From Erysipelotrichaceae bacterium (GTDB lineage: Bacteria > Bacillota_I > Bacilli_A > Erysipelotrichales > Erysipelotrichaceae): a stretch of 64,000 nucleotides of DNA. Position 1 is the stretch's first letter, and each line of letters begins with the position of its first letter. Under the pieces are notes generated by a model. It ran no database searches. It was given only the letters and a program-made list of their open reading frames with translations, and had not been told where the DNA came from. This document shows positions 49,635 through 59,053 of the stretch, piece by piece. The stretch lies in the NCBI GenBank assembly GCA_017550145.1, contig JAFZQG010000004.1, positions 372,001 through 436,000 of the forward strand, read 5' to 3'. Made by a program: the position numbers and the translations under genes.

Positions 49635-52253
49635 TTATGAACGGCTGTCATGACATGTAAAATAGACAATTTGATATTGCTCGGATAGTTTATCTAATAA
49701 TTTCATTGAGCCATCTAATTTATCTTTATCCAGGTTAGTAAAAGGATCATCAAGAATAATGAAAGGTTTTTCGTTTGTAAACATTGTATCGACGAGTGCA
49801 ATTCTGGTACATAGACCTACTACATCTTGATATCCTGAACTTAATGTATTTTCTTCTCTTTCTAAACCATGTTCTTCATATGTTAGTTTTGCGTTTGTAT
49901 CAAAAGTAAAAATATTTGATGATTCAGAAGTAGCTGTTTCATAATAATTGCGGAATGAATTAGTAATTGGCCCTACATATTTATTAACAAAAGAACTCTT
50001 GGCTTCATTCAGCAATTTTCTTGTCAACTCAATAAGATCATATTTTTGCTTCTCTTCTCTAATTCTTTCCTTCTTTTCGAGAAGCAAATTTTCATCTTCG
50101 ACGATATTATCGTAAGATTCCCTTATATCTTCAAGATATGAGTTAATATTTATCAAATCTGTCTTTAATAAATCAATTGTATCGGCTGTCGAAGAAATTC
50201 TATCATTTAGCTCTTCTATTGAAAGTTCGCTGTCAATTCTTAAATCTCTAAAAATCTCAATATCATTATTTTCAATAAATAGATTCAATTGTTTTTTAGC
50301 TTCGTTATACTCATTTAACGAATTAAGATAAGAAGTTAAATCTTCTTTAATCTTTTCCAGTTTTATACTAAGATATGAAACATCTTCAAAACCAAGTCTG
50401 TATAGATAGCGGGTAATGTCTTCTTTTAAAACATTTGCTTTATTATTACACTCGTCATATTTCTTGTTTCTATCTTCCAACTGCTTGTATTGAGTAAACA
50501 TATTAGATATCAAATCAAGATCATTTTCAAACCGATTATATTCTGTGTTTGAAATATATCGACGAATAAAATTTGAAACATTGTTTATTTCGCTTAATCG
50601 CTCGTGATCTGTAATAAATCTTTCATATTTTTCTTTTCTATTCTTTAGCTCAATTAATCGATCATAGTTGGATTTTATAGAATCAAGTTCAGGCAGAACA
50701 GACTCCTCATTAAAAGAAATGCCAAATCCTGATAAAAGATTTTTGACTTCACTATCAACATCATTTATAAACTTGGAATCATCTTTTATTTCTCTAGTAA
50801 TTTCTTCTCGTTTGATTTTATTAATTTTCTTTTTCTTATTTTTATTGATAAAGAAAACTAAAGAAATAGAAATAAATACTAAAGCCGCTATTAATAAAAG
50901 AATAAAATATTTCTGAATAAGTTCTTCTTTTAGTACTAGGCCATAAACTAGATCAATTGCAAGAATACCAATTGCAATAATTAGAAATACAATAGAAAAG
51001 ATAAGATCTGTGTTTCCTTCTCTGATAGATAACTGTTGTTTCTTTGCGTTAAGATTACTGTTCTTTTTTAATCTTTCAATCCAACGATTTCGCAGATTGC
51101 CAGTATATGATTCATCTCTAATATTTTTTTCAAAAACAGGTGAATATCTATTAATATAATTCTCTTCTTCGTTATCAAGCTTATTATTTGCGTTAAGTAG
51201 TTCTTCGTCTTTTAAACGACGAACATTCTTTCTATAATTATTTATTTCAGTATCACTTGTAGGTAGCGATTCAAACGTATTCTTAAAATCTAAATATTTA
51301 TAATATGAATCATCTGCCATTTTATATGCATTAGCTTCAGAAACAATATTATTTAATTCTGTAGCTTTATTAATATAACTATTTAATTCTTTAGTATCAG
51401 GTACTTCTGCAGGAAAACTAAGTCGTTCTCTATCTAAAATATTTTTCCTATTTTCAAAAGACGTTTGAAGATCATCAAATGCTTGTTTTTTTAGTTGCAA
51501 ATCTTTATACTTACTTAATTTGTTTTGTTGATTCTTATATTTTTCTAGTAAATCAACTGCTTCAGAAAGCTGTTTTTCCTTTTCTTCTTTTTCCTTTTCT
51601 TCAGTTTCTAATTGATTTAAGATTTTGTTTTTGTCCTCTGTTTTGACAGATAAATCATATATTTCGTTTTTAAGCTTATAAATTGACCCTCTTTTATAAT
51701 TAGGTGTCATAGTATTTATAAGATCTTTTAAAGCCGAATCAGCACTGTCAAAATTGTTTATATCATCAGTATTGTCTATCAGATTACCAAGCTTTGCACT
51801 CATATTTGTTGTGATTGAAGTCTGACAGCCATTTCGATCAATATATATAGTCCTTTCAAAAGACTCTCTATCCAGATCGAATAGTTCTAAACCCAGATTA
51901 GATGAAAAATCCTTAGATACTATATTCTTTGTTAAATCCTTTAAAACAAATATGTCTTCACTATCTTTACTACCAAATTGTCTGGTAGCAGAATATATGG
52001 TGTTGTTAGTTTCAAATACAATCGTTCCACCATAATCTCCGCCCTGCCAAGGGCGATATTTTTCCCTCTCTCTTTCGTTTTTGTTTTTCTTGTTTTCATC
52101 TTTAAAACCATAGAACATAACGCAGATGAAATCTGAGAGAGTAGATTTCCCCCAACCGTTTTTCTCAACGATCTTTGTAAAATCGTTTTTAAATGTTATG
52201 TTAAAGTTTGATAGTATTCCGAAGTTTTCTATTTTTATACTATTCAGTTTCAT
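49635..52253 (-). CDS. Rad50/YhaN-like coiled-coil ATPase with membrane segments
   Basis: An 872-residue SMC-like protein. The N-terminal ATP-binding part has KIVEKNGWGKST, where the first Gly of Walker A is Glu. Two coiled coils (about 190-290 and 490-720) flank two hydrophobic spans near residues 425-475 (FSIVFLIIAIGILAIDLVYG, YFILLLIAALVFISISLVFF), as in YhaN. The C-terminal part has the signature LSSGYQDVVGLCTRIA and Walker B FIILDDPF. Its start overlaps the nuclease partner by 4 bases. The gene is clearly richer in A and T and in rare-looking codons than its neighbours. Likely DNA or nucleic-acid processing at the membrane. Confidence 0.78.
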   Translation of the reverse strand: MKLNSIKIENFGILSNFNITFKNDFTKIVEKNGWGKSTLSDFICVMFYGFKDENKKNKNEREREKYRPWQGGDYGGTIVFETNNTIYSATRQFGSKDSEDIFVLKDLTKNIVSKDFSSNLGLELFDLDRESFERTIYIDRNGCQTSITTNMSAKLGNLIDNTDDINNFDSADSALKDLINTMTPNYKRGSIYKLKNEIYDLSVKTEDKNKILNQLETEEKEKEEKEKQLSEAVDLLEKYKNQQNKLSKYKDLQLKKQAFDDLQTSFENRKNILDRERLSFPAEVPDTKELNSYINKATELNNIVSEANAYKMADDSYYKYLDFKNTFESLPTSDTEINNYRKNVRRLKDEELLNANNKLDNEEENYINRYSPVFEKNIRDESYTGNLRNRWIERLKKNSNLNAKKQQLSIREGNTDLIFSIVFLIIAIGILAIDLVYGLVLKEELIQKYFILLLIAALVFISISLVFFINKNKKKKINKIKREEITREIKDDSKFINDVDSEVKNLLSGFGISFNEESVLPELDSIKSNYDRLIELKNRKEKYERFITDHERLSEINNVSNFIRRYISNTEYNRFENDLDLISNMFTQYKQLEDRNKKYDECNNKANVLKEDITRYLYRLGFEDVSYLSIKLEKIKEDLTSYLNSLNEYNEAKKQLNLFIENNDIEIFRDLRIDSELSIEELNDRISSTADTIDLLKTDLININSYLEDIRESYDNIVEDENLLLEKKERIREEKQKYDLIELTRKLLNEAKSSFVNKYVGPITNSFRNYYETATSESSNIFTFDTNAKLTYEEHGLEREENTLSSGYQDVVGLCTRIALVDTMFTNEKPFIILDDPFTNLDKDKLDGSMKLLDKLSEQYQIVYFTCHDSRS

Positions 52254-53350
52254 CCGATCTCTTCTCCTTTTAAGGCATTAATGCCATAGCGGATAATTTT
52301 AATTTTATCTTCTTCGGATAAATCCTTTTGCATTTCAACGAGTCTGACAAACTCTCCTTTTAATGATTTATTTTTTTTGAATTGTTCATAATCGATTTTA
52401 AACGAAGTTTTATCTTCAACTTTCACCGCATAACAATAGTCTTCCAACTTTTTTTCAATAACATCAATGTTTAAATTGCAGTCATAGTTTACTTCTCCTA
52501 ACAGCACAGCTTTTACTATATCAGCATCATTGATTCTTCCTTTTTTGAAGGATTCATCAATTTTATCTATTACGCCTTTAGCTGTATTTATGTCTGTTAT
52601 ATCTATATTTATCTGTTTGACGTCGTGCTTTGGATAGATTTTTATAAATTCGTGTTTGATTGTTCGGTTAACTTCATCGATATCTAGAACAACAAAACCA
52701 TGTTCGCCAATTTCATCAAAGCCTCTTGCTTCAAGACAGCCACTATAACAATAATGTCCTCTAGAATCAAGTTCCTTATATTTATAAGAATGAATATGGC
52801 CTAGGGCTAGATAATCAATATTTTGATTTCTCAATTCCCTAATACTTATAACAACGGTATCATCGCCATTTCTATATTCATTCTCCTGACCGTGCATTAC
52901 AACAATATTAATTTTTCGTGGGTCTAAATTTAACTTATCATAACAGTCAGAAATATTGCTTTTATTGACTTCGATTCCACAAATTACTACGTTTTCTCCA
53001 GCGTCATAATAAATCCATTTCTCATCAAATAGTTTTAAATTTGTTGGGAAAACTTCAATATCGCTGAAAAGACTTTCTGAATCATGATTACCTTTTAGAT
53101 AATAAAAATTAATATCGGTATTAAGTGTGATAGTATCAAGCACCTTGGTTTTAGCTTCAAACGAAATCTTCTTCTTGTCATATAAATCGCCAGCAATAAT
53201 AACGCTATTAATTTCGTTTCTTTTGGCGTATTGGATCATTTCGGAAAAGGAGTTTAAAAGATTCTGCCTTTTTTCTTTTTCCTGATCTGAATTTAGATGA
53301 GCACTCATTTTTGAATCGAGATGCAAATCAGCACAATGTATTATTTTCAT
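52250..53350 (-). CDS. SbcD/YhaO-like metallophosphoesterase nuclease
   Basis: A 366-residue Mre11-family protein with all metal motifs: CADLHLDSKM, AGDLYDKK, LKGNHDSE, VMHGQE and ALGHIHSYK. A cap domain of about 120 residues follows. It should form the nuclease subunit for the ATPase gene, which overlaps by 4 bases. As in that gene, base use is AT-rich. It could be housekeeping (SbcCD-like) or an acquired defence pair; nothing in the sequence decides. Confidence 0.85.
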   Translation of the reverse strand: MKIIHCADLHLDSKMSAHLNSDQEKEKRQNLLNSFSEMIQYAKRNEINSVIIAGDLYDKKKISFEAKTKVLDTITLNTDINFYYLKGNHDSESLFSDIEVFPTNLKLFDEKWIYYDAGENVVICGIEVNKSNISDCYDKLNLDPRKINIVVMHGQENEYRNGDDTVVISIRELRNQNIDYLALGHIHSYKYKELDSRGHYCYSGCLEARGFDEIGEHGFVVLDIDEVNRTIKHEFIKIYPKHDVKQINIDITDINTAKGVIDKIDESFKKGRINDADIVKAVLLGEVNYDCNLNIDVIEKKLEDYCYAVKVEDKTSFKIDYEQFKKNKSLKGEFVRLVEMQKDLSEEDKIKIIRYGINALKGEEIG

Positions 53351-53426
53351 GATATTCCCTCTGAAATAATTATAACCTTAACAAATATGTTATAAGTTAA
53401 TGTTGCTTATAGATGTATGCAAATAA

Positions 53427-54173
53427 TCAATCCAGTATCTTATCCGGAACCCAGCTTAGAAAATCACCGGATACCAGTCGATAGTTCCTTCCTTTATATT
53501 CTCCTTCAATGCTGTCATGGAATCGTTTATAACCATGACAGTGGGCATAGATAACTTCTTTGGCATCATATGTTTCCGCTATTTCGGTAAATACCGAATC
53601 GGTTTCCATGATGTTGGTAGGAGGGTAGTGCAGAAACATGATGAATTTCTTATAACCGTCAGCTTTTGCTTTTTCAAAAGACTTGATCAGTCTCTGTGCT
53701 TCACGCTCTACCAGTTTCTTGGCATGTTCCTCTTTCTCTGCATCATAGCCGACAACCTCACCTTTATAGTTTAGATAATAAGGTCCTTCAAAGGTATAAC
53801 CCTTGGTTGCGATCAAAGCATAGTCTCCATATACTTCATAACCGTCCTGCAGGAAATTGAGTTCAGGTTTAAACCGTTCATTAAGCCTTTTTGTCTTCTT
53901 GGCATCCCAGAACATATCGTGATTACCTCTGGTCAGGATCTTTCTGCCCGGAAGCTGTCTGATGTATTCAAAGTCCGCTTCGCATTCTTCAAGATTCTTG
54001 CCCCAGCTGTGATCACCTACTAAGACAAGTGTGTCATTTTCCATAAGCAGATTCTCACAGTTCCTTTTGAATCTTTCTTCATGATTCTTCCATAAAGGAT
54101 CATAAAGCTGAGCCTCTGCTTTTAAAGGCGAAGAAAAATGAAGATGCAGATCTCCGATCGCATAAAGACTCAT
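53427..54173 (-). CDS. Metallophosphoesterase
   Basis: A 248-residue phosphoesterase. Motifs: IGDLHLHFSSPL, VGDHSWG (His in place of the usual residue between Asp and Ser), RGNHDMFW, FLHYPP and YAHCHGYK. Substrate unknown; it is unrelated in sequence detail to the nuclease at 52250. It stands alone 77 bases after that gene's start, with base use like the rest of the chromosome. Confidence 0.82.
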   Translation of the reverse strand: MSLYAIGDLHLHFSSPLKAEAQLYDPLWKNHEERFKRNCENLLMENDTLVLVGDHSWGKNLEECEADFEYIRQLPGRKILTRGNHDMFWDAKKTKRLNERFKPELNFLQDGYEVYGDYALIATKGYTFEGPYYLNYKGEVVGYDAEKEEHAKKLVEREAQRLIKSFEKAKADGYKKFIMFLHYPPTNIMETDSVFTEIAETYDAKEVIYAHCHGYKRFHDSIEGEYKGRNYRLVSGDFLSWVPDKILD

Positions 54174-54301
54174 ATGATGATTCCTTTCCGGATTAACACA
54201 TTTAACATCACCCTTATTTTAACAAATGATCAAATATAAGATTTCAGATAAATTTCACAATAGTTCACATAGATTTCATATTGAATTGATAATATTTAAT
54301 T

Positions 54302-54371
54302 GCTAAGAAATTTTTCATTAAAAACTCCCTGTTATAGAAGAGGCAGCAAATTGTAGAGTGCTGTCTTTTTT
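54302..54371 (+). ncRNA. Candidate small RNA
   Basis: TGATAATAT (54287-54295) could be an extended -10; GGCAGCA (54342-54348) and TGCTGTC (54359-54365) form a terminator stem followed by six T. The predicted transcript of about 70 bases has no ORF. Nothing else explains the terminator on this strand. Confidence 0.3.
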
Positions 54372-54387
54372 ATTGGTTTATTTCAGA

Positions 54388-54415
54388 TAAAGAAAACCAC
54401 CCGTCTGGGTGGTTT
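54388..54415 (-). terminator. Terminator of tRNA-Pro
   Basis: AAACCACCC and GGGTGGTTT form a 9-bp stem with a four-base loop, followed by TTCTTT on the minus strand. Confidence 0.8.
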
Positions 54416-54425
54416 GTCTGTCTAA

Positions 54426-54502
54426 TGGTCTGAACAGAGAGATTTGAACTCTCGGCCTCTCGGACCCGAACCGAGCACTCTACCAAGCTGAGCTATGTTC
54501 AG
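54426..54502 (-). tRNA. tRNA-Pro (CGG)
   Basis: Acceptor stem CTGAACA/TGTTCAG, then A and encoded CCA. Anticodon stem CTCGG/CCGAG encloses TTCGGGT, giving anticodon CGG (proline), with G after the anticodon as usual for tRNA-Pro. T loop GTTCAAATC. D-loop AGCTTGGTAGAG is normal. Confidence 0.95.
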
Positions 54503-54587
54503 TCTGTACAAATATTATAACCCAAATGTTTTATAATTAAAAATGATATAGATATACAGATAATAACTGAATTAAGGGGGAAGAAAA

Positions 54588-55244
54588 ATGTTTATTGAAA
54601 TTAACGGACAGAATCTGTTTTATGAAGTAAAAGGCAGCGGACGTCCATTACTGATGGTTCATGGCAACAGTGAGGACCACACCATTTTCAATGAAGCTGC
54701 AGAAGTACTGAAGGATCGCTTCACGGTTTATCTGCTGGATTCAAGGGGACACGGTCAGAGCGGCAAGGTCAAGGAGATCCACTACAAGGATATGGCTGAT
54801 GATATTGTTGAATTCCTGGATAAGCTTGATCTGAAGGATGTCGTATATTACGGATTCTCTGATGGCGGTATTCTGGGTTTACTGATCGGCAATAAGACTG
54901 ATCGTGTTTCAAGAATGATCTTAAGCGGAACCAATGTGACTCCGGATGGTGTTGTATTATGGCTGAAGGCTTTAGTTAAGACGTTCTACTTCTTTACCCG
55001 CGATCCGCGATTGAAGATGATTCTGGATGAACCGCATATTTCGGCTGAATCACTTAAGACGATCAATATTCCGGTAACGGTTATTGCCGGTGAAAAGGAT
55101 GCGGTCAAATATGAGGAGACCAAACTGATCGCTGATTCACTTCCTAATGCGAAACTCATGATCATTCCTAAGGCAGGTCACGGATCATATATCGTTCATA
55201 AGACAGATATTGCGAACATCATTATCAAGGAAACTGAAGAATAA
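54588..55244 (+). CDS. Alpha/beta hydrolase
   Basis: A 218-residue hydrolase: LLMVHGNSEDHTIF, SRGHGQSGK, nucleophile elbow GFSDGG (Ser91), IAGEKDAV, and AGHGSYIV with the His. Short and without a lid domain. AAGGGGG lies before the ATG. Substrate unknown. Closed by a terminator. Confidence 0.85.
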   Translation: MFIEINGQNLFYEVKGSGRPLLMVHGNSEDHTIFNEAAEVLKDRFTVYLLDSRGHGQSGKVKEIHYKDMADDIVEFLDKLDLKDVVYYGFSDGGILGLLIGNKTDRVSRMILSGTNVTPDGVVLWLKALVKTFYFFTRDPRLKMILDEPHISAESLKTINIPVTVIAGEKDAVKYEETKLIADSLPNAKLMIIPKAGHGSYIVHKTDIANIIIKETEE

Positions 55245-55251
55245 GATGAGA

Positions 55252-55276
55252 CAGAGGCTTAATGCCTCTGTTTTTG
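55252..55276 (+). terminator. Terminator after the hydrolase gene
   Basis: CAGAGGC and GCCTCTG form a 7-bp stem, followed by TTTTT. Confidence 0.8.
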
Positions 55277-55323
55277 TAAAAGGATGATACAATTGAACTA
55301 AGCACACTTAGAGGAAACAGATA

Positions 55324-56400
55324 ATGAAAGACAGAAAATACAAGATCCTGATGAACATTTACAGTTCATCCTGGGGTATATCCATGATTGCCCAGACAGT
55401 AGTAGCTGTTCTGGAAATCTTTATGATCTTCTTTTCGATTGCTAACCCGCATTGGTACGGACCTTATTTAAACAAATATCGTTCCTTCTATGTTGTTCTT
55501 TTGCTGGCAGCACTGATCTATCTCGCTTTGAATATCTATATCAAGAAAGATATCGAGAACCGTCAGAAGCTGCTGAATTATGTCAATCCTCTGTATGCGA
55601 TCCTGTTTTTCGCCTGGTCACTGGGTATTATCTATTCCGATGCAAAAATCACCGGCAATTTTGATCCGGCTGTCTTCATGACCTTCTCGCTGACTATTCC
55701 GTTAAGCTTCTTCCTGTTCCCGTATGTCTATGCGCTGATCGTCTTATTAGCGGATGCGGCCCTCTTATATATTTCTATCTCGATTACGGGAACTTCCGCA
55801 CCTTTAATCAATCTGGTGATTTTCTTTATCTTCCAGTTTATTCTTGGTATCAGTTTCCTCAAACTGAAGACGAAACTTGCGGAAAGAATTCTGATCGAAG
55901 AGGAGAATTCAAAGATCGATGTCTTAACAGGTTTGCCTAACCGCAGGTTCTATGAGAATGATCTGAAGGAACATATGGAAGAGGGAATGAAAGTTAATCT
56001 GATTTATATGGCGATCGATCTGAATGGATTAAAGGAAGTTAATGACCATTACGGTCATGAGGCCGGCGATAAGATAATCATCGGTGCAGCAAGATGCATT
56101 GAAAAGTGTTTCGGTGATAAGGGCAAGGCTTACAGAATCGGCGGTGATGAATTCGTGGTAATTCTTCATGCGGAGAAGAACGAAATGGAAGAAATGGTCA
56201 ACGCCTTTGAAGAGAGTATGAAGAAATGGAGCGAAGAAAACGATCTCGCTTTAACCGCTTCATACGGTTATGTCTGTCTGAAGGAATATCCGGAACTCAG
56301 TATTACCGAGCTGGCCAAAAAGGCCGACAACAAGATGTATGAATCCAAGGCTGATTATTACAGCACAGATGATCGGAACAGACGCAAATATACCAGTTAG
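55324..56400 (+). CDS. Membrane GGDEF diguanylate cyclase
   Basis: A 358-residue protein. Residues 1-190 have about six membrane segments with no recognised sensor. The GGDEF domain (from about 200) has DVLTGLPNRRFYENDL, AIDLNGLKEVNDHYGHEAGD and the active site RIGGDEF. No RxxD inhibition site is seen five residues before GGDEF. It should make cyclic-di-GMP from GTP. The EAL protein at 21639 could remove it. GAGG lies before the ATG. Confidence 0.9.
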   Translation: MKDRKYKILMNIYSSSWGISMIAQTVVAVLEIFMIFFSIANPHWYGPYLNKYRSFYVVLLLAALIYLALNIYIKKDIENRQKLLNYVNPLYAILFFAWSLGIIYSDAKITGNFDPAVFMTFSLTIPLSFFLFPYVYALIVLLADAALLYISISITGTSAPLINLVIFFIFQFILGISFLKLKTKLAERILIEEENSKIDVLTGLPNRRFYENDLKEHMEEGMKVNLIYMAIDLNGLKEVNDHYGHEAGDKIIIGAARCIEKCFGDKGKAYRIGGDEFVVILHAEKNEMEEMVNAFEESMKKWSEENDLALTASYGYVCLKEYPELSITELAKKADNKMYESKADYYSTDDRNRRKYTS

Positions 56401-56406
56401 AGATTT

Positions 56407-56432
56407 AAAAAGACAGTTCATCTGTCTTTTTA
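56407..56432 (+). terminator. Terminator after the cyclase gene
   Basis: AAAAGACAG and CTGTCTTTT form a 9-bp stem with a four-to-five-base loop. Confidence 0.8.
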
Positions 56433-56437
56433 AGTGT

Positions 56438-56647
56438 TTATTTTCTGTCTTTAAGATACTGGAAATAGAAGATTACCGAAGATATGACCAAGGGTGTGAT
56501 CATATCATCGGAGATCGAAAACTGATAGGATCTTTTGGAAACGAAAGTCTCCAGGATAAATGTAACAAGATTCCAGGACAGGATGAAGGTCGTCACATGA
56601 AACAGATAAGTGAGTAATTTGTTTTGCATAAAGCTATCTATCAGCAC
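56438..56647 (-). CDS. Small membrane protein, unrecognised
   Basis: Up to 69 residues. The frame starts at a GTG (56647) that overlaps the adenosine deaminase stop by 7 bases; an ATG at 56629 is also possible. Two hydrophobic stretches (LTYLFHVTTFILSWNLVTFIL and ITPLVISSVIFYFQYL) suggest two membrane spans. No ribosome site is visible, so it would rely on coupling. Real but unproven. Confidence 0.45.
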   Translation of the reverse strand: MLIDSFMQNKLLTYLFHVTTFILSWNLVTFILETFVSKRSYQFSISDDMITPLVISSVIFYFQYLKDRK

Positions 56648-57648
56648 TTATGGAATGCTTCCATCAGTTCGGCTATGATTTTTTCTTTACCTTCACAGAA
56701 GGATGTTCTGGCGGAATAGATATTCGACAGGATGAATTCCTTCTCGGTAAAACCGAAGAGTCTTTCCAGTAAATCATATTCGTGTTTTAAGGTAATACCC
56801 ATCAGCGCCGGGTCATCGGTGTTGATGTTGATCATGACGCCTCTGTTCCAGAGCTTACGGATCGGGTGTTCCTCAAGGGAAGATACACTGCGGGAGAAAT
56901 AGTTGGAAGTCGTTGAAACTTCAAGGAGTATACCTTTATTGACCAGTTCATTTACGAGTGCATCATCTTCGATACTGTGGATGCCGTGTCCGATTCGATG
57001 ACCACCCTGATCGATCGCAAACTTCACATTGGAAGCAGGACCAGATTCACCCGCATGGATCGTATAGTTGACACCGAGCTTTCTGGCCAGTTCAAACTGC
57101 ACAGCATAGTCTTCGATCGGTGTAGCACATTCATCACCGGCCAGGTCGATTCCGACTACACCCTGATCTTTATATTTGGCAGCCAGTTCAACCGTTCTGG
57201 TGTTGTTTTCAATGGTACCGAGATTCAGACCGAGATTCATCATACACAGCAGGAATCCGCAGACCAGATCAGGATAAACTTCCAGAGCTCTTTTCCGGCC
57301 GCGCAGAACAGCTTTGACTGCTTCTTCCATACTCAGGTTTTCGTTGAGATGAGACTGCGGCGAGAAACGCAGTTCAACCAGTTTCGTTCCTGATTCATAC
57401 ATATCCTTAAGTAATTCAAATGAGAGTTCTTCAAGTCTTTCCTTACTCTGCAAGATACCGGTAAGCACACCGAAGAGTCCCATGCAGTCCGATAAGCTCA
57501 TCGTACCGGACATGACATTCTGTTTCATCCACTCTTCATCACTCATTCCTTCCGGAACCAGTCCGTCTTCACGGCAGTATCTGATAAAAAGTCTTTCGGG
57601 AATCGCACCGTCCATATGGCAATGCAGTTCCACTTTAGGATATGTCAT
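56641..57648 (-). CDS. add: Adenosine deaminase
   Basis: A 335-residue amidohydrolase. Metal ligands ELHCHMDGAIP, active-site HAGESG (Glu), RIGHGIHS and NINTDDPAL are all present. It turns adenosine into inosine in purine salvage. A TTTTTCCTCCC stretch on the plus strand gives GGGAGG before the ATG. It is followed by a small membrane-protein ORF. Confidence 0.92.
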   Translation of the reverse strand: MTYPKVELHCHMDGAIPERLFIRYCREDGLVPEGMSDEEWMKQNVMSGTMSLSDCMGLFGVLTGILQSKERLEELSFELLKDMYESGTKLVELRFSPQSHLNENLSMEEAVKAVLRGRKRALEVYPDLVCGFLLCMMNLGLNLGTIENNTRTVELAAKYKDQGVVGIDLAGDECATPIEDYAVQFELARKLGVNYTIHAGESGPASNVKFAIDQGGHRIGHGIHSIEDDALVNELVNKGILLEVSTTSNYFSRSVSSLEEHPIRKLWNRGVMININTDDPALMGITLKHEYDLLERLFGFTEKEFILSNIYSARTSFCEGKEKIIAELMEAFHKC

Positions 57649-57683
57649 TATAGTTTTTCCTCCCTATGGTTTAACTCATTATA

Positions 57684-58388
57684 TCAGAAACTGTTTTTGA
57701 GTTTGCTTAAATAGGTACAGTAAAGAATAGAAACGATGATGGTCGAGATAACATAGATCCAGTCGGCAGTCAGATTATAGACAGCACATTCCGCCAGAAC
57801 ATCAATTATACTGTGGGCGATAATACACGGAATAATGCTTCCGCTTTTGTAGCAGACCATTGTAAAGATGAAACCCCAGGCAATCGCGAAGAAGATCTGT
57901 ACGATTGTTTCGAAAGATGCCTGTCCGGTAAAGAGGTTGATGATATGACCGATTCCGAAAGTAAGTGAGGTAATGATTATCGAAGAAGTGGTGCTGTTTT
58001 TGGACAGAAGGGCTCTAAACAGGAATCCTCTGAAAAGCATTTCTTCTACAAAACCGACAAGGATCATGGATAAGATGGCTATCAGCTGTTTAATACCCTG
58101 ATGTTCGAAGGCGAAACCGCCCCAGATATTACCTGTACACAAGATCCACATCGGAATGAAATAAAGATATCTTCTGCAATCTTTAGGCCAGGAAGCTAAA
58201 CCGTATTTTTCTTTGAGACCGTATTTAGAGACAAAGAGGTATATGCCTAAGGCAAAGACAGTAAGCCCCACCAGCATCTCCACACTTGCATAACCGTAAT
58301 TGGCTTTAAGCGGTGATATGATCACACAATAGGCAACGATCAGTAAGATCGCAAACAGCAGTTCTTTCTTGTCATAAAATTTCTTCAT
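57684..58388 (-). CDS. CPBP family intramembrane protease
   Basis: A 234-residue membrane protein with EEMLFRGFLF (EExxxR), TFGIGHIINLF and CIIAHSIIDVLAE as the three active-site motifs of the CPBP/Abi family. Seven or eight spans. It begins 3 bases after the stop of the TetR-family gene upstream, so the regulator controls it. Substrate unknown. Confidence 0.85.
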   Translation of the reverse strand: MKKFYDKKELLFAILLIVAYCVIISPLKANYGYASVEMLVGLTVFALGIYLFVSKYGLKEKYGLASWPKDCRRYLYFIPMWILCTGNIWGGFAFEHQGIKQLIAILSMILVGFVEEMLFRGFLFRALLSKNSTTSSIIITSLTFGIGHIINLFTGQASFETIVQIFFAIAWGFIFTMVCYKSGSIIPCIIAHSIIDVLAECAVYNLTADWIYVISTIIVSILYCTYLSKLKNSF

Positions 58389-58391
58389 AGA

Positions 58392-58940
58392 TTAATTCAT
58401 CTCCTTTTCATAAGCTTTTTCCAGAATCTTTCGAACTGTTTTTTCATCATAGGCCATAGAGTTATTGGCCAGTAAAGATGCAAGACCGTGAGTCAGACAC
58501 CAGAAGCTTAGAAAGATCTCTTTGGCTTCTTTTTTATTTACCTTCAATCCCTGGGCCATAACGTTTATTATTTCCGAAAGAGCAGGATTATTTAATAATG
58601 TCTTTATATCCATACCGGTAAACTTGTCACTCTGAAAGAGGAAACGGAAGAGATTTCTTTCTTCATGTCCGAATCTGACATAGTTTAGGCCCATCGCCAG
58701 CATCGGTTCCTTGTCCGTTTCTTTAGGCAGAATGAAGGATGTATGGTATTCATCAGCTTTACGGTAGACGGCTTCCCTGATCTCATCAACGGTTTTGAAA
58801 CTGTATAGAACGGGTTGGGTCGAACAGTTTAACCGGGCAGCGATATTGCGGGCATTGAGGTTTTCGGATCCTTCGTTTCTGATGATGTCGAAGGCGGCAT
58901 CGATGATCATATCTCTGGTGATCTTTACTTTCGGTGGCAT
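58392..58940 (-). CDS. TetR/AcrR-family regulator
   Basis: A 182-residue repressor. The N-terminal helix-turn-helix (ITRDMIIDAAFDIIRNEGSENLNARNIAARLNCSTQPVLYSF) is typical, followed by an all-helical ligand domain (a WHG/TetR_C-like fold). AAAGGAG precedes the ATG. A perfect 22-bp palindrome lies just upstream of that site and should be its operator. It controls itself, the CPBP gene and perhaps the divergent gene at 59054. Confidence 0.88.
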   Translation of the reverse strand: MPPKVKITRDMIIDAAFDIIRNEGSENLNARNIAARLNCSTQPVLYSFKTVDEIREAVYRKADEYHTSFILPKETDKEPMLAMGLNYVRFGHEERNLFRFLFQSDKFTGMDIKTLLNNPALSEIINVMAQGLKVNKKEAKEIFLSFWCLTHGLASLLANNSMAYDEKTVRKILEKAYEKEMN

Positions 58941-58951
58941 GGCTTTCTCCT

Positions 58952-58973
58952 TTATATAACATATGTTATATAA
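58952..58973. promoter_or_regulatory. 22-bp perfect palindrome, probable TetR operator
   Basis: The half-site TTATATAACAT is followed directly by its exact complement, centred between 58962 and 58963. It sits between the divergent TetR and PNPOx-like genes, adjacent to the TetR ribosome site. Confidence 0.75.
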
Positions 58974-59053
58974 TATGAATTATAAAACGTGGATAAAGAC
59001 AAGTCAAATAGATAGAATTTATAATATTAATAGAGATAAAAGGAGAAATAATC

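Noticed and set aside
49635..53350. Named phage-defence system
   Set aside because: The pair fits SbcCD/YhaNO-like housekeeping proteins equally well, and no further defence gene is adjacent; kept only as a question.
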